From positions 868,001 to 932,000 of the forward strand of contig CBDCWQ010000021.1 in assembly GCA_965223435.1 (NCBI GenBank): a stretch of 64,000 nt of DNA, read 5' to 3'. Position 1 is the first letter of the stretch; every line of letters begins with the position of its first letter. The notes beneath the pieces were generated by a model that worked only from the letters and a program-made list of their open reading frames with translations, was not told the origin of the DNA and searched no databases. The translations under genes and the position numbers were made by a program. This DNA is from CBDCWQ01 sp965223435. Lineage in GTDB: Bacteria > Myxococcota > Kuafuiibacteriia > Kuafuiibacteriales > Kuafuiibacteriaceae. Shown here one piece after another: positions 45,548 through 53,763 of the stretch.

Positions 45548-45583
45548 GGGTATTTCCTCTGGCCTTTTGGTGGTCATGAGAAG

Positions 45584-45621
45584 AAAAATAAAACGCGCGC
45601 GCCTTTTGGGGGCGCGCGCGT
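45584..45621 (-). terminator. Intrinsic terminator after pilA
   Basis: On the minus strand an 11-bp perfect stem ACGCGCGCGCC/GGCGCGCGCGT (45621-45611 and 45603-45593), 7-base loop, then TTTATTTTT. It lies between the pilA stop and the second pilin, so the second pilin receives only read-through or has its own promoter. Confidence 0.85.
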
Positions 45622-45699
45622 TTGCTACAAGCGGTCAAGAGACACCAAAGGTGGTCTTGTTGCCGCCTCTGTCAGGAGCTCATGGTTGCTCCGCGATTC

Positions 45700-46281
45700 C
45701 TAGAAATCACCTGGCGCACAGTCGACCACCTGCCCGGCGCGGGTTGTCGCTGGTGGGCAACCAGCTGCCACCGGGGCGGCGATGATGCCGAACTGGTTGG
45801 TCGCCTGATTGTTGGAGAGCAGCGAAAAGCCGCCCGTCGGGGCGACACCATCGAGTTCGCCGACTGCTCCAATGCCATATTCGGTGGCGGGCGCGGCGTT
45901 GACGTTGATGCCGTAACTGTAGAAGACCGGCCCGGCCGACTGGAAGCCAATGCAGGCGTAGGTGTTACAGTTGGCGATGGCAGCGGCGTTGCAGGTCGCT
46001 GGGCATACCGTGGCGGCGAGGGGCCATGGGCGTTTGGTAGGCAGGGCCGGTAGGGCGGGCTGGGCTGCCAGGCCGACATACTGATCGAACTCCGCGGAGA
46101 ACGCCTCCAGGTTGGTCTTAATGGCTCCCAGGTTGACTTTGGCTTCCGCTGTCTTAGATTTCAGCTGGTAGCGCAGGAAGGCGGGGATGGCGATGGCCGC
46201 CAGTATTCCGATGATGGCTACCACAATCATCAACTCGATGAGCGTGAAGCCCTTTTTGTTTGCTAGGCTAAACTTTTTCAC
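45700..46281 (-). CDS. pilA: Type IV pilin, PilA-like major pilin
   Basis: 193 residues from GTG 46281 (AGAGAGG about 9 bases upstream). KKGFTLIELMIVVAIIGILAAIAIPAF is the canonical class III prepilin signal: Gly at -1, Phe at +1, Glu at +5. The globular domain contains paired cysteines (VCPATC, NCNTYACIGF) and ends VVDCAPGDF, giving a C-terminal disulfide loop. Expected to form type IVa pili for twitching and DNA uptake; no assembly genes are in this window. A sigma-54-like promoter lies upstream and a strong terminator downstream. Confidence 0.95.
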   Translation of the reverse strand: MKKFSLANKKGFTLIELMIVVAIIGILAAIAIPAFLRYQLKSKTAEAKVNLGAIKTNLEAFSAEFDQYVGLAAQPALPALPTKRPWPLAATVCPATCNAAAIANCNTYACIGFQSAGPVFYSYGINVNAAPATEYGIGAVGELDGVAPTGGFSLLSNNQATNQFGIIAAPVAAGCPPATTRAGQVVDCAPGDF

Positions 46282-46361
46282 TTTCAAAACCTCTCTCGTG
46301 ACTTGTGGCAACGGGCGTTTGTGTCCTTCGGTGCTACCACTCGTGTGGATGCGTTCATATT

Positions 46362-46377
46362 AGCACGCAGTATGCCA
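46362..46377 (-). promoter_or_regulatory. Sigma-54 (-24/-12) promoter candidate for pilA
   Basis: Reading on the minus strand, TGGCATACTGCGTGCT matches TGGCAC-N5-TTGC[AT] with the invariant GG and GC at the right spacing. It lies about 80 bases before the pilA GTG. pilA is sigma-54-dependent (PilS/PilR) in Myxococcus and Pseudomonas. Confidence 0.7.
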
Positions 46378-46786
46378 CTTACCTATGAGGGAGGGTCCCC
46401 TCGGGAATGGGCACGATTCAAGGGTTTTTAACCTATCTTCTCCGAGCTTTGAACACCACTCGAGTGCACTGTGCCCCGATGCTGGTGCATGGTGGGCACA
46501 ATCTGCTGGTGACTGGAGCCACCATCCGGGGATGAGAAAACACCCCGTCAGCCTGAGACCTGTCGGGTTAAAACCAATGTGTATACCCTGTGTCGATGTC
46601 CCTGTAGATCGCCTGATTGGGCTCGGTCTGGTCGAGCCTCGAACGCTTTTGGTGGGCTCGCTGTCTAAGGCGGTTGGACGGGGTTCTCACCCGCGGTAGG
46701 CTGGGGCGCCGTCTTTCGTTCTGGACGTTGGGGCACCGTTGAAAGACCAAATCATATCAAGGGGTTCAGGTATAGATTCTGCTGGC

Positions 46787-47482
46787 ATGGACACCGGCCA
46801 GGCGGGGGCTGGACTGAGCCCCGAACGGGATTCAACGCCCCCGGCGGCGGGACCCAGAGGCCCATCCCGATCCGACCCGGCCCGAGACCGTGAGGATGCC
46901 GCGCTGATGGAGCGGTTCAAAAAAGGCGACACGAAGGCCTTTGAGGAGCTCCTCCGCCGCCACCGAAAACCGGTTTTTAACTTTTGTTTCCGTATGCTTG
47001 GCAACCGGACCGCGGCAGAGGACGCTCTTCAGGAGGTTTTCTTACGGGTGGTTCGGGGTGCCAAGAAGTGGGAGCGCACCGCCAAGTTTCGGACCTGGCT
47101 GTATACCATCGCACGGAATCACTGTATCGATGCCCTGAGGAAAGCGAAGTTCAGAAAGACCGCTTCTTTAGATCAACCGTTAGGAAAAGAAGAGGACGGT
47201 GGTGAGACGCTTCAGGACAAACTGGAGGACGAGAGCGCGGTTTCCCCCGATCGAGGTGCCGCACAGGGCCACCTGCGCGACCAGCTCCGGTTGGCGCTGG
47301 CCGCGATTCCCGAGGCGCAACGCGAAGTGTTCATTCTTCGAGAAATGGGCGGTATCCCCTTTAAGGAAATTGCAGTCGTTGTGGGCGTGTCGGAGAACAC
47401 CGTGAAAAGTCGGATGCGATACGCGCTCGAACGATTGCGATCGTTCCTGCAGGCGCAAGGCATCGAGCCTGGCACAGGATGA
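46787..47482 (+). CDS. ECF-type RNA polymerase sigma factor
   Basis: 231 residues from ATG 46787 (TTG 46739 is an in-frame alternative). Region 2: RRHRKPVFNFCFRMLGNRTA, EDALQEVFLRVV and WLYTIARNHCIDALRK. Region 4 HTH: LREMGGIPFKEIAVVVGVSE, then NTVKSRMRYALERL. The N-terminal 40 residues are Pro/Gly-rich and disordered. It is followed after 10 bases by a membrane protein gene, the usual sigma/anti-sigma pairing. Confidence 0.93.
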   Translation: MDTGQAGAGLSPERDSTPPAAGPRGPSRSDPARDREDAALMERFKKGDTKAFEELLRRHRKPVFNFCFRMLGNRTAAEDALQEVFLRVVRGAKKWERTAKFRTWLYTIARNHCIDALRKAKFRKTASLDQPLGKEEDGGETLQDKLEDESAVSPDRGAAQGHLRDQLRLALAAIPEAQREVFILREMGGIPFKEIAVVVGVSENTVKSRMRYALERLRSFLQAQGIEPGTG

Positions 47483-47492
47483 GGCGGACAAG

Positions 47493-48755
47493 GTGAGTCG
47501 ATCCAAGGATAAGCCCATCGTCGATTTCCTGTACGGCGAGCTCAGCGAAGACGAACGCGCGGCATTTCAGGGCGCCTGCGGTGAAGATGAAGAGCTCGAG
47601 GCTGAGGTTCAAGCGCTCGAGGGTGTGCTTGGCTTTGTGAGGCGAGTGCCAGATGAGGAGCCTCCCCTTCACTTAGACGCTAAGATTCTTGCGTATGCGG
47701 AAGAGGCTGCCCGTGCCCACAAAAAAGTGAGTTGGCTGGAGCGTATCTTTGGACATCCTTGGCTTACGATGGGTGCGGCGACCGCGGCCGCCGTGTTTGC
47801 TTTGATGGTTGTTCGCCCATTTTTCACGACCCGAGAAGGCTCGCCGCCGCCGATGCTCGCCATGGCCCCAGAAGGTGTCGCCTCTCGGGAGCTTGAACCA
47901 GAACTGCTGCGCGCGGCGCCCGATGTTCTTTCCAAAAAGAAGCCGCGGTTGGCCCGTGCACCGGGTGCCCAAGGTGTGTCCAATGCCTCCTCCGGTCGCC
48001 AGGGTGAAAAAAGAGACACGCTCCGCGATGCGCCAGAAGAGTTCGAAGAAATACACGCGGCCTTGGGAAAAGAACAGTTGGCTGAGGCGTTTGCCCGGAC
48101 CGAAGTGGGTGGATGGGATGGTCAAAAAAGAGAGCGGAAGGAAGGCGCAGTTGCCCGAAAGGACTTTCGCTGGGAGGAACAGAAGGACAAGCTTGGTTCT
48201 GTGAGAAGTGGAGGTGGGGCTTCAGATTTGTCGGTAGCCATCGAAAGAGACGGGGACGCACCGAGACCAAAAGCTGGAAAAAGGAAGGCTCGCCGGGCGC
48301 GCCCCCGCCGGGCCAAGGCGAGGGCCGTTCCCGCAGAACAACGCTCTTCTCCCAGGGCCTTGGCCAACAAACCGACTTCGATGGGGGATCGTGCGGGGCC
48401 TGAAGCGAAGCAGCCGAAAGACGCTCTGCCCTCGCCCCCGGCGGCCGCCCCAGCTCAGTCTCGGCGCGCTCAAAGTCGCGCCGAGACTGACTTGAGGTCG
48501 CGCCTTTTGCAAAAGAGACAAGAGGTACGAGGCACGCCCGATTATGGAGCGTTGTCTCTTCGCCTTGCTGAGCTCGAGACCCGTGCCAAGCGGTATCGAG
48601 AGGCGCTTCAATACGCGAAAGAAGCGGCGCTCAGCCGGGGCTTCCGAGAGCGAAAGAAGGCACTTGCGCTTGCGCTTCGCTTGGCCAAGAAGCTGTCCCT
48701 TCCGAAAGAAGTCAAATGGGTTCGAGCTCGTCAAGCTGAGCTTAAGGAGCGCTAG
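47493..48755 (+). CDS. Putative membrane anti-sigma factor
   Basis: 420 residues, GTG start. The N-terminal 60 residues (IVDFLYGELSEDERAAFQGA) have the helical anti-sigma fold but no HxxxCxxC zinc motif. One membrane helix (about 88-108, LTMGAATAAAVFALMVV) is followed by a long basic, Ala/Arg-rich periplasmic segment and a C-terminal TPR-like pair (LSLRLAELETRAKRYREALQ). It presumably holds the sigma factor encoded just upstream. Its stop directly abuts that of the convergent receiver gene. Confidence 0.78.
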   Translation: MSRSKDKPIVDFLYGELSEDERAAFQGACGEDEELEAEVQALEGVLGFVRRVPDEEPPLHLDAKILAYAEEAARAHKKVSWLERIFGHPWLTMGAATAAAVFALMVVRPFFTTREGSPPPMLAMAPEGVASRELEPELLRAAPDVLSKKKPRLARAPGAQGVSNASSGRQGEKRDTLRDAPEEFEEIHAALGKEQLAEAFARTEVGGWDGQKRERKEGAVARKDFRWEEQKDKLGSVRSGGGASDLSVAIERDGDAPRPKAGKRKARRARPRRAKARAVPAEQRSSPRALANKPTSMGDRAGPEAKQPKDALPSPPAAAPAQSRRAQSRAETDLRSRLLQKRQEVRGTPDYGALSLRLAELETRAKRYREALQYAKEAALSRGFRERKKALALALRLAKKLSLPKEVKWVRARQAELKER

Positions 48756-49226
48756 CTAAGACAAGGTGAGATCGAGGGTACTGCTCTCGATGCGTGAGGG
48801 GCCGTACTCGGCGATGACCGTCTTGAGGAACTCGACCAATTCGCTGAAGGATGAAGGCTTGACCTTGAAGGCGTGGGCACCAAAGCTGAAGCTGTTGGCG
48901 ATGTCGTCTTGGTTTTGGGATGTGGTCAGCATGACCACTGGAATGTCTCTGTGCTTGGGGTCCGCGCGCAGCGCCTCAAGAGCTTCGACACCGTTCATCC
49001 GTGGCATGTTGATGTCCATCAGGACAACGTCGGGATGAATGGGACCACCGCCACCGTACGATCCTTGCTGCTGCAAGCAATCGACCAACTCCTGACCGTC
49101 CCTGACGACGTGGTACCGACCGTCAAACCCGATCTCTTGGAAGGCGTCTTCAATCAGCGTCCGGTCGTCTGGGTCGTCTTCGGCGATAAGAATGGTGAAG
49201 ACTTCTATGTTTTGCCCCTCGCGCAT
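48756..49226 (-). CDS. CheY-like single-domain response regulator (Rcp1 type)
   Basis: 156 residues, receiver domain only: ILIAEDDPDDRTLIEDAF acidic pocket, phosphoacceptor in DVVLMDINMPRMNG, Thr in VVMLTTS and Lys in FKVKPSSF. The DPDDR opening and GGGG insert before the phospho-site are typical of the cyanobacterial Rcp1 subgroup. It lies 78 bases downstream of the membrane histidine kinase gene on the same strand, its likely partner. Confidence 0.92.
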   Translation of the reverse strand: MREGQNIEVFTILIAEDDPDDRTLIEDAFQEIGFDGRYHVVRDGQELVDCLQQQGSYGGGGPIHPDVVLMDINMPRMNGVEALEALRADPKHRDIPVVMLTTSQNQDDIANSFSFGAHAFKVKPSSFSELVEFLKTVIAEYGPSRIESSTLDLTLS

Positions 49227-49304
49227 GACATTCCCCCCATGATCCCAGTCTAGCCACCGCTGTGGGTGGCCGTCGAGTCCTGTCTGTGGGTGGCGCTCCT
49301 ACGC

Positions 49305-51440
49305 TCAAAAGGCGCCTGCCGCCTTGCCCGCCCTAGGTATTACCCCTGCCCGGTCTTCGGATTCGGCCTGGTTGCTGGGCTTGGGCACGTTCAGATTGCT
49401 GGCATGGCGCTGACTCGACCCCGTGGTGGAGCCCGCCTCTCTGCGGATCGGCAGACGGACCGCAAACTCGGTCCCTCGTCCGCTGGCGGCCTCCGGGTAA
49501 ATGGTGCCCCCGTGGTTGAGAACAATGCGTTGGCAAACCGCCAGACCGAGGCCTGTCCCCTTCTGTTTGGTGGTAAAAAAAGGAATAAAGATGTGGTCGA
49601 GGTCCTGTTCGGGGATCCCGGTTCCGTGGTCGCGAACCCGCAGTTCGATACACCCGTACTCCGGAAGGTGGCGGGTGGTGATCACCACCGGCTGTTGTTC
49701 TTGGGCACTTGCTTCGATGGCGTTCCACATCAGGTTCAAAATGACCTGTTTGATCTGCTCGCTATCCGCTTCGATGCTTGGCATGGCGTCACCCAGGTGG
49801 AGCTCAAGGGAAACGGGTGTTTCGGTTTTTCTCGCCTGCGCCAACTTGGCTGTTTTTCGCACGATATCGTTGACGTCTGTTGGTTGGAACTTCGGGCGGA
49901 ATGGACGTGCGTAGTCTAAGAACTGTGAAACAACCGTGTTCAAACGATTTGTTTCGTCAATGATGACTTGAAGAAACTCGCCCTTTTCTCCAGCGAAACT
50001 CGCAGGATCAAGGTATTCGGCGGCCCCTTTGATAGCGCCCAGAGGGTTGCGGATCTCATGGGCCATGCCGGCGGCCATGGCGCCGATGACAGCGAGGCGC
50101 TCGCGTTCTCGAAGGCGCTCGGCAAGCTTAGAGTTCCAGATGACGGTGGCCGCCGTCTCTGCGATTTTCATGAGGTGGGCGATTTCGGCGGTGGCGTATG
50201 GCTCTGGGGTCCGATCGTCTCGAAGGGCCAAAAAACCCAAAACGGTTTCGCCCGAGACAAAGGGGCACAAGATGTCCGCGCTCAAAGAATGAAGCGCTTC
50301 GATGAGATCTCGTTTTGTGGGTTGGTCCTGGCCGCCTTTTTCGGCCACGGTCAGCTGCTCCATCAACAGAGGTGCTCGATTCTGTTGAATAGCGTGCCAA
50401 ACCGCCGGAAAAGCATGCGCATTGACACGCGGTGCGGGTTCTGGGCCACGAAATGAATGGAGCACGAAACCTTGTCCCAGGGCTTCTAACTGATAGATGG
50501 CTACATGGGTTGCTCTTCTGGCATCATATAGCGTGTCCACAACGATGGTCGCCATTTGATCGGGGTCAATCACCCCATGCTGCATTCGTCTACGCAAGCC
50601 CTCAAGAGTCTCGGTAAATCGGTGTCGCTCCCTGAAGAAGAGCTCGGAGAGTTTCGATTCGAGTCGGACCTTAAGGGGTTCATAGAGGGTGAGAAGAATC
50701 GCCACACCCACGACGGCGTTGAAAAGACGTGAAGACGCATTGGTTCCGAGGCCTACGAGAAGGGCAATGATCGCTGCAAAGAGAACAGCCAAGATCCCAA
50801 GAACCAACATTCGGCCTAGGAATTCATTGAGGTCCAATAGCCGATCCCTAAGGATGACCTGCGAGAGAAAGAACACGTAAAGCATGACCGCAAGATGGCC
50901 TACCGATGCGGCTCCAAGTTGCGGGATCTCACCCAAAATAGCCAGAATGGTAACCAGGGCTGCGCCGATCGCAGCGTAACGTCTTTGAGCGTACTCTACG
51001 GTTCCGATGGTCAAATCTGTTTGCTGCATCATGAGGCGTGATGCGAGAAGAATGACAAAGCCCACATAGGTCCCGGTAAAAATCTGAACGGCGGGCAGGT
51101 TTCCAAGCGGAGAAATCGCAGCGACCGCAACAATGCCCGAGATGGGATACGAAGCGCTCATGAGCTTGCGTCCTCGCGATAGACCCATTGGGACGAGTTC
51201 GGCCACAAGCTTGATGACCGCGGCCGGAACCAAGGATGCGGTAGCCAGCGCCACGCGGAGCCATGGATCTGGACCGTACGTGCCGTGCAAAAAAGTAGCC
51301 AAAAACCAGATGACAAGAAGCGTGGCCAAAACCGCAAACAGTGCGTCGGTACGGCGGCGGCGGCGGCGAAGTAAAAGACCGCCGGTGACAGCGACCGTAA
51401 CCAGGGCCCCGATCAGGGCGCTTTGGACATCTGCGTCCAC
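49305..51440 (-). CDS. Polytopic membrane sensor histidine kinase with GAF domain
   Basis: 711 residues. About eight membrane helices in residues 8-265, a GAF-type sensor region (about 300-440), HisKA with MAAGMAHEIRNPLGAIKG, and HATPase with NLMWNAIEAS, DHGTGIPEQ and GTGLGLAVCQ. The C-terminal 60 residues are disordered. GTG 51440 starts 25 bases after the stop of the outer-membrane protein gene, so the two are probably one operon with the CheY-like gene. The ligand is unknown. Confidence 0.93.
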   Translation of the reverse strand: MDADVQSALIGALVTVAVTGGLLLRRRRRRTDALFAVLATLLVIWFLATFLHGTYGPDPWLRVALATASLVPAAVIKLVAELVPMGLSRGRKLMSASYPISGIVAVAAISPLGNLPAVQIFTGTYVGFVILLASRLMMQQTDLTIGTVEYAQRRYAAIGAALVTILAILGEIPQLGAASVGHLAVMLYVFFLSQVILRDRLLDLNEFLGRMLVLGILAVLFAAIIALLVGLGTNASSRLFNAVVGVAILLTLYEPLKVRLESKLSELFFRERHRFTETLEGLRRRMQHGVIDPDQMATIVVDTLYDARRATHVAIYQLEALGQGFVLHSFRGPEPAPRVNAHAFPAVWHAIQQNRAPLLMEQLTVAEKGGQDQPTKRDLIEALHSLSADILCPFVSGETVLGFLALRDDRTPEPYATAEIAHLMKIAETAATVIWNSKLAERLRERERLAVIGAMAAGMAHEIRNPLGAIKGAAEYLDPASFAGEKGEFLQVIIDETNRLNTVVSQFLDYARPFRPKFQPTDVNDIVRKTAKLAQARKTETPVSLELHLGDAMPSIEADSEQIKQVILNLMWNAIEASAQEQQPVVITTRHLPEYGCIELRVRDHGTGIPEQDLDHIFIPFFTTKQKGTGLGLAVCQRIVLNHGGTIYPEAASGRGTEFAVRLPIRREAGSTTGSSQRHASNLNVPKPSNQAESEDRAGVIPRAGKAAGAF

Positions 51441-51465
51441 GGGCCCACAGTATGCCCGGCTGTTC

Positions 51466-53130
51466 TCAGAACCGGAAGGCGATACCGACCGAGGTGCGCA
51501 AATCTTTGGTCACGACCGACACATCTTCGAGGCGTCCCGTCTCGTTGTCTGGGTGTTGACGGCTGGGAACGCCGTCGAAGCCAATGCTGTCCAGACCGAA
51601 ATGCATGTCGATGGCAACGGCCACGCTGTCTGAAACCCAGATTCGCCCCCCAATGTCGGTGCCGAGGGTGATTCCGCCGCCGTTGTTCCCGCTGGCGGTT
51701 GGGCTTTCGCTGTAACTCAATATCAAGCCGACCTCTACGCCGAGGTTCAGTTCAAAAGTCTTGTTGATGGGCCAGCGAAGCACCGTCCCCCCGACGATGG
51801 CACTGAGGGTGCTGGATAAGATGGCATTTCCCGGGTGCTCGTTGACCCTGGAAAGACTGAAGCGGGTCCCCAGGGTCGGGATGAGTCGGATGGCGTCCCT
51901 TCCAGAGCCCGCGAAAAAGAAGGACCAGCCAAGGGCGAAACGGGCGTCGAGTAGCATGCCTGCGGGCTCCAGATCCCTTTCCCCTTGCCCGGCAAACTCG
52001 ACGGCGTACTTCAGGGGCCGGTAGGCGGTATTGGCCCTGATGGTGACCGGGGTTTGGGGGACAGTGATTTCCAGGTCCGCTTGGATCAGGCTAATGGGGC
52101 TGAGTCGATGCGAGAGCGCTGAGCTGCTCACCGATTGTGAAGAAAGGTCATAGGTGTGCACAAGGCCGGCGCCACCGCTGATACTGAACCGAATGACCTC
52201 AAGATCATCAGCCCGTTTTCTTTTGGTTTGGACTTGCGCGGTGACCGGCTCGTCTTGTTCTTGCGCCGGTTCGCGGGCCGGTGCCCGGCTGCGCGTTTCC
52301 CTGGGTGGGTCGCGCTCAGCGCGTACCGCAGGCTCTTCGTCCCGTAGATCCGGCTCCGGATCTTGGGGCTCGGCTGGCGTGGGCTCGGCCAGTTCTTCAT
52401 CTTCGGGTTCGATTCCTTGCGGATCCTCGGGCTCTTCGGCGGCGAGCTCGTCTTCGGTTTCGTCGATGGTTGGTTCGGGCTCTGGCTCTGGCTCAGGTTC
52501 AGCAATCGGTGGGGGGGGGGCTTCTTCAGGCTCTTCGGCAAAAGGGGCCGGACCATCCTGCAGCAAGATGTCGAGTTTTTCGATGGTTTTTCGGCCGATA
52601 CGGAAACCTCGATCTTTGGCTTCTGATCTGGGCTTGAAATAGTCAGAACGAAAGTTCATTTGGATCTCAGCCGTCTCGGCGTTGATGAGAATGGCCCGGG
52701 CAGAATACCGCCACCCCTTCTTGGTGATTTCGACCGACAGCACATACTGCGCGCCAATTCGTTCGGCTGCGGCCGCCAACCCTTCTGGGGACCGGGCTCT
52801 TTTTCCGCGAAGCCGAAGTTTTCGCTGGGCACGTTTGAGTTTCGCGCTCGGCACGAGGGGGCCGACCGCCTGGGAAAGGGTCTTGCGCAACGAGCGGGTG
52901 AGCTTACGGCCACCCCATGCCGGTTTTCCCCGAGCATTGGGGATGACGACCTTGAGGCCTTCGACCGAGGATGGCCACTCGCCGTCTGCTTGGCTCCAGG
53001 CTGGGGTGGGCCCGAGTAAGACGAATAGGCCGACTAAAAAGCCCCCCAGATGCCCAAGTAAAACACCCGGGCTCCGTGGGTTGCGTAAAAACCCAAAGGT
53101 CGGGCGCGCAAGCTGCCTGCGTCCAATCAA
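51466..53130 (-). CDS. Outer-membrane beta-barrel protein with Pro/Glu linker
   Basis: 554 residues; TTG 53130 assumed. Signal peptide (FLVGLFVLLGPTPAWSQA), then an N-terminal periplasmic domain of about 150 residues (AAAAERIGAQYVLSVEITKK, as in proteins that read FlgT/TolB-like folds), a 110-residue Glu/Pro linker with (EP) repeats, and a beta-barrel of about 230 residues ending TSVGIAFRF. The linker contains a C10 tract on the coding strand. It is upstream of the histidine kinase in the same transcription unit. Confidence 0.8.
   Translation of the reverse strand: MIGRRQLARPTFGFLRNPRSPGVLLGHLGGFLVGLFVLLGPTPAWSQADGEWPSSVEGLKVVIPNARGKPAWGGRKLTRSLRKTLSQAVGPLVPSAKLKRAQRKLRLRGKRARSPEGLAAAAERIGAQYVLSVEITKKGWRYSARAILINAETAEIQMNFRSDYFKPRSEAKDRGFRIGRKTIEKLDILLQDGPAPFAEEPEEAPPPPIAEPEPEPEPEPTIDETEDELAAEEPEDPQGIEPEDEELAEPTPAEPQDPEPDLRDEEPAVRAERDPPRETRSRAPAREPAQEQDEPVTAQVQTKRKRADDLEVIRFSISGGAGLVHTYDLSSQSVSSSALSHRLSPISLIQADLEITVPQTPVTIRANTAYRPLKYAVEFAGQGERDLEPAGMLLDARFALGWSFFFAGSGRDAIRLIPTLGTRFSLSRVNEHPGNAILSSTLSAIVGGTVLRWPINKTFELNLGVEVGLILSYSESPTASGNNGGGITLGTDIGGRIWVSDSVAVAIDMHFGLDSIGFDGVPSRQHPDNETGRLEDVSVVTKDLRTSVGIAFRF
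52511..52520 (-). repeat. Homopolymeric C10 tract inside coding sequence
   Basis: G10 on the plus strand, C10 on the coding strand, encoding APPPP in the linker of the outer-membrane protein. One-base slippage would truncate the barrel. It is the second long homopolymer in an envelope-protein gene in this window. Confidence 0.9.
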
Positions 53131-53265
53131 TGTTACCCAAGCATAACCAAAGTGGGGGCGAACCTCACCTCTGGAATGTGTATTGAAAAAACTTACATTC
53201 GTTTTTCCCTATATAGCCCCCATCGCGGGTCGGTGGCGCCGGTGTTCTTGGAGGGCGCGCGGGAC

Positions 53266-53757
53266 ATGCTATTTCGGACAGCGATGGGATCGGATAGGCG
53301 CTGGGCCGCGGTTCTGATGGGGGCCGGAGTAGGGGTTTTCGGATTCGTTTTGTGGCTGGTGATCCAAAGGCCTCCGTCGCCAGAGGTTCCGGCTACGGGG
53401 GCCATTGGGGTTCTCGAAGTCTACGGTCAATTGCCTCAGGGGCCGGTGCGTCTTCAGCCCGATCGCCGGCGGACTTTGCCGCGACCCCAATACATTGCGT
53501 TTGTGCTGAATGCAGAAGGCACTGGACCCCGGCTGGTGCGGGTCGATCTCGAAGTTAACGGTGTGCGACAAGTCGTGCATGAGGAGACCATCGTGGCTCC
53601 CGCTTCGAGTTATGGACTCGACTACGTGCTTCGTTTGGACGACTCCGCAGCAGATGAGCTTGCGGTGGTGGTGAGCGTGGAGTCCCCCCACGCTGGACAT
53701 GCGGAATCTCGGTTCATGGTGCGCTTGGGTGGGAGGGAAGCATCGGCCCCTAAGTGA
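53266..53757 (+). CDS. Single-pass membrane protein, unknown function
   Basis: 163 residues from ATG 53266 (GGAGGG about 10 bases upstream; open to 53152). One membrane helix (AAVLMGAGVGVFGFVLWLVI, about 13-32) and a beta-rich extracytoplasmic domain (QYIAFVLNAEGTGPRLVRVD) resembling a fibronectin/Ig-like fold. It is six bases upstream of the kinase-like gene, so probably co-expressed with it. Confidence 0.7.
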   Translation: MLFRTAMGSDRRWAAVLMGAGVGVFGFVLWLVIQRPPSPEVPATGAIGVLEVYGQLPQGPVRLQPDRRRTLPRPQYIAFVLNAEGTGPRLVRVDLEVNGVRQVVHEETIVAPASSYGLDYVLRLDDSAADELAVVVSVESPHAGHAESRFMVRLGGREASAPK

Positions 53758-53763
53758 CTCTGA

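Noticed and set aside
49253..49270. Hairpin between the histidine kinase and CheY-like genes as a terminator
   Set aside because: Stem of only six pairs and no T-run; the genes are more likely co-transcribed.
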